The notes beneath the pieces were generated by a model. That model made no database searches and was not told the origin of the DNA. It was given only the letters and a program-made list of their open reading frames with translations. A stretch of 14,345 bases of DNA from Rudanella sp. (GTDB taxonomy: Bacteria; Bacteroidota; Bacteroidia; Cytophagales; Spirosomataceae). Shown here one piece after another: positions 7,400-13,380 of this stretch. A program made the translations under genes and the position numbers. Each line of letters begins with the position of its first letter. Within the stretch, counting starts at the first letter, position 1. The stretch is taken from positions 1-14,345 of the forward strand of contig JAJAYX010000139.1 in the NCBI GenBank assembly GCA_026785985.1. The letters are read 5' to 3'.

Positions 7400-8037
7400 A
7401 TTTCTTGATCATTCATCTCTTTCCGGGCGTTCAAATATCCACGAACAACGGTGATGGTTGTGATGCCCAGAAAAAAGATGACAATCCAATGAACGTAGTT
7501 GATGATCCAGGGGAAGCGCTCACCAAAATAAAAACCACCACCTACCAGCAAGCCAACCCAAATGGCTCCGCCAACGATATTATAAAGCATGAAATAGCGG
7601 AAATTCATGTGAATAATACCCGCCAAAAGGGGCGCGAACGTTCTGACAATGGGCAGAAAACGGGCAATAACCAGAGTCCGGCTACCGTATTTTTCGAAGT
7701 ATTTCCGGGTGGTTTCAATGTGCTTTTTCTTGAAAAACAAACTGTCGGGCCTGTTCTGAATGCGCGACCCAAAAAAATGCCCGGTGCCGTAGCCCATGAG
7801 TGATCCCACCACAGCCGCCCCAAAAATGCACCCCATCAACAACAGCAGAGGCACATCGAGCAGCTTGGTTCCTGCAAATACCCCCGACAAAAACAGCAGG
7901 TAATCGCCCGGCAGAAAGAAACCGAATACCACCCCATTTTCAATCAGAATGATGAGGGTAATCAGTACCAATCCACCCGTTCGGATTATTTCCTCGGAGT
8001 TGAGCAGGTAGCGGAAAAATTCGAGTAGTTGATCCAT
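7378..8037 (-). CDS. DedA family membrane protein (copy 1)
   Basis: A 219-residue inner-membrane protein of the DedA/SNARE-associated family, linked in other bacteria to lipid scrambling/flipping and membrane energetics. Conserved acidic residues Glu33 (IENGVV) and Asp45 (FFLPGDYLLF), and the arginines Arg126 and Arg132 in VIARFLPIVRTFAPLLAG, correspond to residues essential in E. coli YqjA. Several hydrophobic helices are evident, including the re-entrant region near GYGTGHFFG. I chose the ATG at 8037 (MDQLLEFFRYLL); starting at 8100 would add 21 residues encoded by the octamer repeat of the spacer. The C-terminus EIGVRSEE runs into the period-7 repeat. It lies 86 nt downstream of uup. A second copy is at 12727. 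Confidence 0.92.
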   Translation of the reverse strand: MDQLLEFFRYLLNSEEIIRTGGLVLITLIILIENGVVFGFFLPGDYLLFLSGVFAGTKLLDVPLLLLMGCIFGAAVVGSLMGYGTGHFFGSRIQNRPDSLFFKKKHIETTRKYFEKYGSRTLVIARFLPIVRTFAPLLAGIIHMNFRYFMLYNIVGGAIWVGLLVGGGFYFGERFPWIINYVHWIVIFFLGITTITVVRGYLNARKEMNDQEIGVRSEE

Positions 8038-8040
8038 TTG

Positions 8041-8119
8041 TGATTGAGGGATTGAGTAATTGAGGGATTGAGGGAGTACCATTATGGACAACCTACTCAA
8101 TCACCCAATTACTCAATCA
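8041..8119. repeat. Octamer-built inverted repeat between uup and dedA
   Basis: The left arm is four tandem octamers (TGATTGAG, GGATTGAG, TAATTGAG, GGATTGAG; 8041-8072). The right arm (8096-8119) is CTCAATCA, CCCAATTA, CTCAATCA and ends 4 nt from the uup stop codon. The 24-nt segment 8049-8072 pairs with 8096-8119 at 21 of 24 positions across a 23-nt loop. Because the units are repeated, the stem can also form in shifted registers. It may terminate or attenuate minus-strand transcription from uup into dedA. Confidence 0.75.
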
Positions 8120-8123
8120 CTCA

Positions 8124-10043
8124 TTAAATATACTCCGCCAGTTTGAGCCAGCGGTCTGATTTGGTCGAGATTTGCGCGTCGATTTCACCAATTTCGTTGG
8201 CCCAGGCTGTCAGTTGTTCATGATGGCCCCCGGCACTTAGCTGTTTCGTTATGTCGGCTTTTCGTTGTTCGAGTGACGCAATCTCGCTTTCGAGCGTTTC
8301 ATATTCGCGTTGCTCTTTGAACGATAGCTTCTTTTTGGTTTCGACTGTCTTAGTTGGCGTAACGCCCGGTGACCCATTTTGGTTTGTCACCCGGCCCGTA
8401 TTTACAGAGTTGGTTTTTTTGCCGGGATCAGCGATGGCAATTTTCTTAGACCGGTCGCGGCCCGGTTGCTTATTACGCCACTCGCGATAGTCGGTATAGT
8501 TGCCCGGATAATCGCGAATCTGACCCTCGCCCTCCAGTACAAACACGTGATCGACAAGCCGATCCATGAAATAGCGGTCGTGGGTCACAATCAGCACACA
8601 GCCGGGGAAGTTCAGCAGAAACTCTTCCAGAACGTTCAGCGTCGTGATGTCGAGGTCGTTGGTAGGTTCGTCGAGAATCAGAAAATTGGGGTTTGTTACC
8701 AGCACCAGCAACAGTTGCAATCGCCGTTTTTCGCCCCCGCTCAGTTTCGATACAAAGTCATACTGTTTTTGTCGGTCAAACAAAAAGTGCTGGAGCAACT
8801 GACTCGCCGTGATGGTCTCACCCGAAGCCATTTTCATCACCTCGGCCACTTCTTGCACCACGTCGATCACCCGCTGATTTTCGGGCAGGTTCAACTCCGA
8901 TTGCGTGTAGTATCCAAACCGAACGGTGCCACCCGTGCTGATTTTACCCGAATCGGGGCGCGTAAGGCCCGTAATCATTTCGAGCAGGGTTGTTTTGCCC
9001 ATACCGTTTTTGCCAATCAGCCCCGCCCGGTCCGACCGTTTGAACGTATAGGTAAAATGGTCGAGCAGCACCTTATCGTCGTAGCGTTTGCTCAGATTTT
9101 CGACTTCCAGGATTTTACTACCCAGGCGAGCTGTGCGAAGGTTCAGTTCCAGACCGTCGCCCTTGCCTTTACCACTTACTTTTTCCTGCAATTCGCCAAA
9201 GGCATCCTCACGATATTTAGCCTTGGTGCCCCGCGCTTTGGGTTGTTTACGCATCCAGTCCAGCTCGCGCCGAAACAGGTTGCGGTCTTTATCCAGTTCA
9301 GAGGCCTCCATCTCCATCCGCTCCGCTTTTTTCTCCAGAAAGTAAGCGTAGTTGCCTTTGTAGCCATACAATTGCCCACCTTCCATCTCCACAATCTGAT
9401 TGCAAACGGCATCCAGAAAATAGCGATCGTGCGACACCATCAACAGGGTCCCGTTGCTGGTGTTGAGGTAGTTTTCAAGGTACTCAATGGCTTCTAAATC
9501 AAGGTGGTTAGTTGGCTCATCCAGAATAATCAGGTCGGGGTTCTGAATCAGTACCCGCGCCAGGGCCACCCGTTTACGTTGCCCGCCCGACAGTGTGCTA
9601 ACCGATTGCTCCACATCGTGAACACCCAATTCGCCGAGCATCTGCCGAAGTTGCGATTCATAGTCCCAGGCTTCGAGCTTTTCCATCTGAGCCATAGCCC
9701 GTTCAAGGGCTTCGTGATCTTCTGAAATCAGGGCTTTTTCGTAATTCCGCACGGCTTCCAACTGCGCACTCTCGCCCGACAACACCTCTTCCATCACCGT
9801 GAGGGCTTCGTTGAGGTCGGGTTGTTGATTGAGGTAGCCAATGCTGATGTCTTTACGCACACTCACCAGGCCTGCATCGGGCGGTACAACTTTGGCCAGA
9901 ATGGAGAGAAGAGAGGTTTTACCGGAACCATTAGCCCCGACAATGGCGATCTTGTCGCCCCGATTAATGCCAAAATTTATGTTTCGGAAGAGCGTTCGGT
10001 CGCCGTATGCTTTTGTTAAATTCTCCGCTGAGAGGTAATTCAT
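8124..10043 (-). CDS. uup: ABC-F family ATPase, Uup type
   Basis: A 639-residue soluble tandem ATP-binding-cassette protein of the ABC-F group, which acts on ribosomes (and, for Uup, is linked to transposon excision) rather than in transport. Domain 1 has Walker A GANGSGKTS (36-44), signature LSGGQRKRVALARVL and Walker B ILDEPTNHLD. The inter-domain linker includes KQPKARGTKAKYREDAF. Domain 2 has Walker A GKNGMGKTT (Lys350), signature LSGGEKRRLQLLLVL and LDEPTNDLD. The charged C-terminal coiled coil (KKLSFKEQREYETLESEIASLEQ onward) is the Uup-specific extension and argues for Uup over EttA or YbiT. The ATG at 10043 gives MNYLSAENLTKAYG; a TTG two codons earlier lies within the promoter box. 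No transmembrane segments are seen. Confidence 0.95.
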   Translation of the reverse strand: MNYLSAENLTKAYGDRTLFRNINFGINRGDKIAIVGANGSGKTSLLSILAKVVPPDAGLVSVRKDISIGYLNQQPDLNEALTVMEEVLSGESAQLEAVRNYEKALISEDHEALERAMAQMEKLEAWDYESQLRQMLGELGVHDVEQSVSTLSGGQRKRVALARVLIQNPDLIILDEPTNHLDLEAIEYLENYLNTSNGTLLMVSHDRYFLDAVCNQIVEMEGGQLYGYKGNYAYFLEKKAERMEMEASELDKDRNLFRRELDWMRKQPKARGTKAKYREDAFGELQEKVSGKGKGDGLELNLRTARLGSKILEVENLSKRYDDKVLLDHFTYTFKRSDRAGLIGKNGMGKTTLLEMITGLTRPDSGKISTGGTVRFGYYTQSELNLPENQRVIDVVQEVAEVMKMASGETITASQLLQHFLFDRQKQYDFVSKLSGGEKRRLQLLLVLVTNPNFLILDEPTNDLDITTLNVLEEFLLNFPGCVLIVTHDRYFMDRLVDHVFVLEGEGQIRDYPGNYTDYREWRNKQPGRDRSKKIAIADPGKKTNSVNTGRVTNQNGSPGVTPTKTVETKKKLSFKEQREYETLESEIASLEQRKADITKQLSAGGHHEQLTAWANEIGEIDAQISTKSDRWLKLAEYI

Positions 10044-10046
10044 GGC

Positions 10047-10054
10047 CAAATTTA
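10047..10054 (-). promoter_or_regulatory. TAnnTTTG box 3 nt before the uup start
   Basis: On the minus strand, TAAATTTG matches the Bacteroidota -7 consensus exactly and is followed by GCC and then the ATG. A box centred at -7 would place +1 at the A of the ATG, predicting a leaderless mRNA. It lies downstream of the hairpin that separates lrp from uup, which fits an independent promoter for uup. Confidence 0.6.
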
Positions 10055-10063
10055 CGAAGAATT

Positions 10064-10138
10064 AAAAGAGCGAAAGGGTGAAAGAGCGAAAGAGTGACCG
10101 ACACACGGGCAATGGTGCGTCGGTCACTCTTTCGCTCT
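10064..10138. repeat. Octamer array with 20-bp perfect hairpin between lrp and uup
   Basis: Four tandem octamers (AAAAGAGC, GAAAGGGT, GAAAGAGC, GAAAGAGT; 10064-10095) run into a perfect 20-bp inverted repeat with arms 10083-10102 and 10119-10138 around a 16-nt loop. Within the loop, one mismatch is followed by three more pairs (10104-10106 with 10115-10117). On the minus strand the hairpin follows the lrp stop and precedes T-rich sequence, so it may terminate lrp transcription. On the plus strand it is followed by a pyrimidine run and TTTTTTT. Confidence 0.85.
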
Positions 10139-10157
10139 CTTCTTCTTCCTCCTTTTT
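10119..10157 (-). terminator. Probable lrp terminator (arm of the hairpin nearest lrp)
   Basis: Directly after the lrp stop codon (10158-10160) on the minus strand comes a short purine run and then the first arm of the 20-bp perfect hairpin (full stem 10083-10138). The downstream strand is rich in T (TTTCACCC, TTTCGCTC, TTTTAATT). The stem is about half G+C, so it is less G+C-rich than a classical intrinsic terminator, but its length and position make termination likely. Confidence 0.45.
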
Positions 10158-10634
10158 TTACGGAATCGGCAATGCCTTACTTTCTTTGAACGTGCTGAGA
10201 ATCACCATAGTTTTGGTATTTGCGACCTCTTCGATTTCATTGATGACTTCGAGCATCAATTTCTGATAGGAAGTAATATCTTTCGAGATCACTTTGAGCA
10301 GAAAATCGCCATCGCCCGTGATGTGGTGGCACTCGATAATTTCAGGAATTGTATTGACTTTCGCGACAAACGAGTCCGTTACTTGCTTCTTGTGACCAAC
10401 CAGTGTGACCATCACGAAGGTGGTAACGCCAAGGCCGACACGTTCCCGGTCGAGTTTGGCGTGGTAGCTTTGAATGATACCTGATGTCTCTAATTTCTTA
10501 ACCCGTTCGAGGGTAGGAGCCGGCGAAAGGCCAATCTCTTTAGAAAGTTGAGCGTTTGTGATCTTGGCGTTATCTTGAAGAATATCTAAGACTTTGCGGT
10601 CAATTTGATCTAATTTGGAACTCGAGATGTTCAT
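10158..10634 (-). CDS. Lrp/AsnC family transcriptional regulator
   Basis: A 158-residue feast/famine regulator. The N-terminal helix-turn-helix spans about 8-65 (LDQIDRKVLDILQDNAKITNAQLSKEIG, then LSPAPTLERVKKLETSGII). A beta linker (YHAKLDRERVGLG) leads to the C-terminal RAM/ActD effector domain (about 75-150), where amino acids usually bind between subunits; the HHITGDGDFLLKVISKDI segment is typical. Such proteins form dimers and octamers and often control amino-acid metabolism and their own promoter. No amino-acid gene is adjacent, so the regulon cannot be inferred; the divergent-neighbour clue is missing because the upstream gene is on the same strand. The next gene, uup, is separated by a strong hairpin, so lrp is likely monocistronic. 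Confidence 0.94.
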   Translation of the reverse strand: MNISSSKLDQIDRKVLDILQDNAKITNAQLSKEIGLSPAPTLERVKKLETSGIIQSYHAKLDRERVGLGVTTFVMVTLVGHKKQVTDSFVAKVNTIPEIIECHHITGDGDFLLKVISKDITSYQKLMLEVINEIEEVANTKTMVILSTFKESKALPIP

Positions 10635-10672
10635 GCTCTTGCCGAGGTAAGTATTGGTTGTTCAGGGTTTTG

Positions 10673-10706
10673 CAAAGCTACGGCGATTCCATAAATTATT
10701 CTAAAA
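10673..10706 (-). promoter_or_regulatory. Probable lrp promoter
   Basis: On the minus strand TAGCTTTG (10673-10680) is an exact -7 match, 38 nt upstream of the lrp ATG. Twenty nt further upstream is TTTTAG (10701-10706), one base from a TTTG-type -33 element. The spacing fits the Bacteroidota promoter and gives a leader of about 30 nt. Confidence 0.5.
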
Positions 10707-10806
10707 ATATACGGAAATCTTACTCAAAGGTAGAAGAAACTACAGCTAAATCGCTTTTTTACCGCACAAAATTACAGCAAAAACATCATTTACCAAACAT
10801 GACCTT
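10681..10806. other. AT-rich spacer upstream of lrp
   Basis: No gene is seen here. The segment lies between the stop of the TIGR03643 gene and the -7 box of lrp. It is A/T-rich with A and T tracts, as expected for an autoregulated Lrp-family promoter, but no clear dyad operator and no convincing terminator for the TIGR03643 gene could be found by eye. Confidence 0.4.
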
Positions 10807-11076
10807 TTATCGTTTACTAACCTGATTATGGGTGATTTGTCGCTGCCGGTTAGCCTTAAATGTATGATCGTCAGCCACAGAGCGGGCTGCGTGTTTGGTA
10901 GCCCGACCCTGCACCCGTGCCCGCCACATGCGCCACGATGATGGCTTCATCTCGCGTCGCATCAATTCAATAACTTCTTTTTCGGACAATCCAAACTGAA
11001 CTTCTATGGCATCAAAGGGAGTTCGGTCTTCCCAGGCCATTTCAATGATGCGGTCAATATCGTCGGGAGTGAGCAT
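10807..11076 (-). CDS. TIGR03643 family (DUF2805) small protein
   Basis: An 89-residue protein of the uncharacterised TIGR03643/DUF2805 family. The diagnostic N-terminal block is intact: LTPDDIDRIIEMAWEDRTPFDAIEVQFGLSE, then KEVIELMRREMKPSSWRMWRARVQGRATKH, with the conserved Trp and Met residues. The first half reads like a helix-turn-helix (IDRIIEMAWEDRTPFDAIEVQFGLSEKEVIELMRR), which suggests nucleic-acid binding, but no function has been shown. The last 25 residues are polar and not conserved. It is divergent from the DUF2256 gene, and these two families are often near each other and near photolyase/cryptochrome genes in other bacteria (recalled, not checked). No photolyase gene is in this window. 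Confidence 0.9.
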   Translation of the reverse strand: MLTPDDIDRIIEMAWEDRTPFDAIEVQFGLSEKEVIELMRREMKPSSWRMWRARVQGRATKHAARSVADDHTFKANRQRQITHNQVSKR

Positions 11077-11210
11077 TTTTGCTGAATGAATAAGTGGTTG
11101 TGTGATTGATCGAGCACCCTATTCTTCTAAACTATCTACTGAGTTCGTAGTTCATTAAATAAAATCTATTCGGGTTTTTATTCACTCAATCGTTCATCCA
11201 CTTAATCGCC
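11077..11210. promoter_or_regulatory. Shared divergent promoter region with a degenerate inverted repeat
   Basis: This 134-bp spacer separates the two divergent start codons. Arms at 11088-11109 and 11186-11207 are reverse complements at 17 of 22 positions and lie close to both starts, with a 76-nt interior. The arms show weak 8-nt periodicity like the other spacer repeats. No exact TAnnTTTG box was found; TAGTTTAG on the minus strand differs at one base. Confidence 0.5.
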
Positions 11211-11354
11211 ATGAAAATGCGCAGGAAGTCGGAGTTGCCAACAAAAGTTTGCCCCGTTTGCGGGCGACCATTTGCCTGGCGTAAAAAATGGGAACGCGAC
11301 TGGGAAAATGTGATTTATTGTAGCGACCGCTGCCGGGCTACGGGCAAACCCTAA
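11211..11354 (+). CDS. DUF2256 zinc-ribbon-like small protein
   Basis: A 47-residue open reading frame from ATG 11211 to TAA 11352-11354, beginning [20 protein letters not shown]. It has the DUF2256 pattern: Cys14-x2-Cys17, then the basic aromatic segment [17 protein letters not shown], with Cys37-x3-Cys41 (YCSDRCR). Four cysteines in two knuckles strongly suggest a zinc site; the many Arg, Lys and Trp residues suggest contact with nucleic acid or with a protein partner. No function is established for the family. It is transcribed divergently from the TIGR03643 gene, and both are families often seen together. It is easily missed by gene callers because of its length, but the motif match is strong. 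Confidence 0.9.
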   Translation: MKMRRKSELPTKVCPVCGRPFAWRKKWERDWENVIYCSDRCRATGKP

Positions 11355-11397
11355 CCCAGCGGGCCATTATGCGTTGGCGGAAAGTATTAATGCGGTC

Positions 11398-11835
11398 TCA
11401 CAACTTGAGGCCGGTTTGTACGAGATTGGTGCTGCACCTGGCAATGAGTTTACCCTCGGCGTTCGTGATGTGGCCCTCCACATGAATGATGTTGCGCCCG
11501 GCACGAACTAAGCGGGTTTCCGCAGTCAGGGTTTCGCCTTGCCGGGCCGGGTTCAGAAAGTCCATATTGAGGTTTACAGAGGTGTAGCCATATTCGCGGC
11601 CCATTGCAAACACCAGAATCCCGCAGAGATCGTCAAGAATGGCCGAGGCTGCGCCACCATGCAACACGCCAACGGGGTTGGCCATATCGTCGCGAACCAG
11701 ATAATCGGCAACCATCCGGTCGGGTTCAACCACGCGGAGTGTTCCATTGAGCCAACGGCCAACACCTGAAATACTATGGGCCATACTTTGGCCGATCTGA
11801 GACTGAAAATAGGTGAAGCGGGGGTTTGTTTCCAT
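11398..11835 (-). CDS. PaaI/hotdog-fold thioesterase family protein
   Basis: A 145-residue hotdog-fold protein, probably an acyl-CoA thioesterase of the PaaI/YdiI type that forms cytosolic tetramers. The active-site segment is NPVGVLHGGAASAILDDLCG, with the HGG motif and the downstream acidic residues on the central helix. The second conserved region is VNLNMDFLNPARQGETLTAETRLVRAGRNI, followed by HVEGHITNAEGKLIARCST. The ATG at 11835 (METNPRFTYFQ) is preferred; a GTG at 11850 would add five residues lying in the promoter box. The acyl substrate cannot be predicted. It is divergent from comA and converges with the DUF2256 gene with a 43-nt gap. Confidence 0.9.
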   Translation of the reverse strand: METNPRFTYFQSQIGQSMAHSISGVGRWLNGTLRVVEPDRMVADYLVRDDMANPVGVLHGGAASAILDDLCGILVFAMGREYGYTSVNLNMDFLNPARQGETLTAETRLVRAGRNIIHVEGHITNAEGKLIARCSTNLVQTGLKL

Positions 11836-11838
11836 AGC

Positions 11839-11846
11839 CAAAAATA
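11839..11846 (-). promoter_or_regulatory. TAnnTTTG box 3 nt before the thioesterase start
   Basis: On the minus strand TATTTTTG is an exact -7 consensus match, followed by GCT and the ATG at 11835. This is the same geometry as at uup and predicts a leaderless transcript. No clear TTTG -33 element is seen at the expected distance. Confidence 0.55.
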
Positions 11847-11920
11847 GCACTATCCTAAGTTAATTAGCCTCTACAGACTCATTTTTCTGTACTTTCCTGT
11901 GTCGTTTCGTTGGGTTCTAT

Positions 11921-11928
11921 TAGTTTTG
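11921..11928 (+). promoter_or_regulatory. Probable -7 box of the comA-dedA-aroE operon
   Basis: TAGTTTTG is an exact TAnnTTTG match 35 nt before the comA ATG and would leave a leader of about 30 nt. The -33 element is not obvious. The divergent thioesterase promoter lies in the same 128-bp spacer. Confidence 0.45.
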
Positions 11929-11963
11929 GGGCATTATTCAGGTAGCTTATCTACTCACAACGA

Positions 11964-12725
11964 ATGAATTACACAATTACGCAGATTCCGGAACGAACTG
12001 CAAAACCTCGCCAGAATGGTCTCACGATGGTCATGGACAAAGGTCTTAGTATTCGGCAGGTCGAAGATTTTCTGTCAACCTCTGCCGACTATACGGATAT
12101 TGTCAAGCTCGGCTGGGCCACCTCCTTTGTCACCCCAAACCTTACTGAAAAGCTAGCTGTGTATGCCTCAGCGGGCATTCCCGTCTATTTTGGCGGTACA
12201 TTGTTCGAGGCTTTTGTGGCCCGGAATCAGTTTGATGAATACCGCAAGTTGATCGATAAATACAAGCTGTCTTATGCCGAAGTATCGGATGGTTCTATTG
12301 AGATGCCCCAGGATGAGAAGTGTGAATATATCCGAACCCTGGCGCAACAGGTGACGGTTTTGTCGGAGGTTGGGTCGAAAGATGAGGCCAAAATTATTCC
12401 GCCCTACAAATGGATTAAACTGATGCAGGCCGAACTGGAAGCCGGTGCCTGGAAAGTGATTGGCGAAGCCCGCGAAGGCGGTAACGTTGGGCTTTTTCGC
12501 GCCAGTGGCGAAGTACGGCAGGGTCTGGTCGAGGAAATTCTGACCCAGATACCCGCCGAAAGCATCATCTGGGAAGCACCCCAAAAGGCTCAACAGGTTT
12601 GGTTTGTGAAGTTACTCGGTGCCAACGTCAACCTCGGCAACATTGCCCCCCACGAGTGTATACCCTTGGAAACCATTCGTTTAGGCTTAAGAGGTGATAC
12701 ATTTTCACATTTTTTAAATTCCTGA
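11964..12725 (+). CDS. Phosphosulfolactate synthase (ComA) family protein
   Basis: A 253-residue TIM-barrel protein of the ComA family. Archaeal ComA adds sulfite to phosphoenolpyruvate to form (2R)-phosphosulfolactate, the first step of coenzyme M synthesis. Family motifs are visible in order: GLTMVMDKGLS, IVKLGWATS (Lys48), VYFGGTLFEAF, YAEVSDGSIEMP, TVLSEVGSKD, WKVIGEAREGGNVGLFR, IIWEAP and LLGANVNLGNI. Length is normal. Coenzyme M is not expected in this group. The product may instead feed sulfolactate, or the sulfonate head group of the capnine-type sulfonolipids found in Cytophagales; this is inference, and a different substrate is possible. It heads a tight operon: dedA starts 1 nt after its stop. 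Confidence 0.88.
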   Translation: MNYTITQIPERTAKPRQNGLTMVMDKGLSIRQVEDFLSTSADYTDIVKLGWATSFVTPNLTEKLAVYASAGIPVYFGGTLFEAFVARNQFDEYRKLIDKYKLSYAEVSDGSIEMPQDEKCEYIRTLAQQVTVLSEVGSKDEAKIIPPYKWIKLMQAELEAGAWKVIGEAREGGNVGLFRASGEVRQGLVEEILTQIPAESIIWEAPQKAQQVWFVKLLGANVNLGNIAPHECIPLETIRLGLRGDTFSHFLNS

Positions 12726-12726
12726 A

Positions 12727-13380
12727 ATGGACTTCATAAAATCCCTTATCGACTTTCTGCTCCACCTCGATACCTATCTCGACTTGTGGGCTAATTCTTA
12801 CGGTATTTTACTGTATGCAATTCTGTTTTTGATTGTGTTTACGGAAACCGGCCTGATCGTTATGCCGCTTTTGCCCGGCGATTCGCTGCTGTTTGCGGCT
12901 GGTGCGTTAGCTGCCCGCGACACCAACGAGCTAAGTGTGGGCGTGATCATTCCGCTCCTGATTGTGGCCGCTCTTCTGGGCGACAACGTCAATTATTTTG
13001 TGGGTAAAACGCTGGGTAACAGGATCAAAATGCGCGAACGAATCTTGTTCTTCAAACGAGAATACATCACCGAGACGGAGCAGTTCTACCACAAATACGG
13101 CGCACAAACGGTGATAATTGCCCGCTTTATTCCTATTGTACGCACGATTGCGCCTTTTGTGGCGGGCGCAGGCAGCATGGAGTATGGTCGCTATATTCGT
13201 TTCTGCATTGTTGGAGCTGTTTTATGGGTCACGAGCATTACCCTTTTAGGCTATTTCCTGGGTAACATTCCCGCCGTTCAGAAAAACTTTGAACTGGTTG
13301 TTTTCGGAATCGTTGGCCTGTCGATTTTGCCAATTGTTGTGGGGTTTGTTAAGAAGAAACTACAACGTACCCAGCCATAG
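12727..13380 (+). CDS. DedA family membrane protein (copy 2)
   Basis: A 217-residue polytopic inner-membrane protein of the DedA family. Glu40 (FTETGLIV) and Asp52 (PLLPGDSLLF), then Arg133 and Arg139 in IIARFIPIVRTIAPFVAGAG, line up with the essential E39, D51, R130 and R136 of E. coli YqjA. A GDNVNYFVGK loop and a final long hydrophobic helix (ELVVFGIVGLSILPIVVGFV) before a basic KKKLQR end are typical. It is clearly a paralogue of the minus-strand copy at 7378-8037 but not a recent duplicate, since similarity is confined to the motifs. It is sandwiched between comA (1-nt gap) and aroE (0-nt gap), so cotranscription is nearly certain. The transported or scrambled substrate is unknown. Confidence 0.94.
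   Translation: MDFIKSLIDFLLHLDTYLDLWANSYGILLYAILFLIVFTETGLIVMPLLPGDSLLFAAGALAARDTNELSVGVIIPLLIVAALLGDNVNYFVGKTLGNRIKMRERILFFKREYITETEQFYHKYGAQTVIIARFIPIVRTIAPFVAGAGSMEYGRYIRFCIVGAVLWVTSITLLGYFLGNIPAVQKNFELVVFGIVGLSILPIVVGFVKKKLQRTQP

Noticed and set aside
7363..7803. A 146-codon plus-strand frame starting at the patatin stop
   Set aside because: Starts inside the period-7 repeat and runs opposite dedA; low-complexity, polar translation with no motif.
8038..8100. Longer N-terminus for dedA copy 1
   Set aside because: The added 21 residues come from the octamer repeat, and family similarity begins at MDQLLEFF.
8379..9497. A 372-codon open frame on the plus strand
   Set aside because: It lies wholly opposite uup, whose Walker and signature motifs are intact; the plus-strand translation shows no family motif and looks like an antisense shadow of biased codons.
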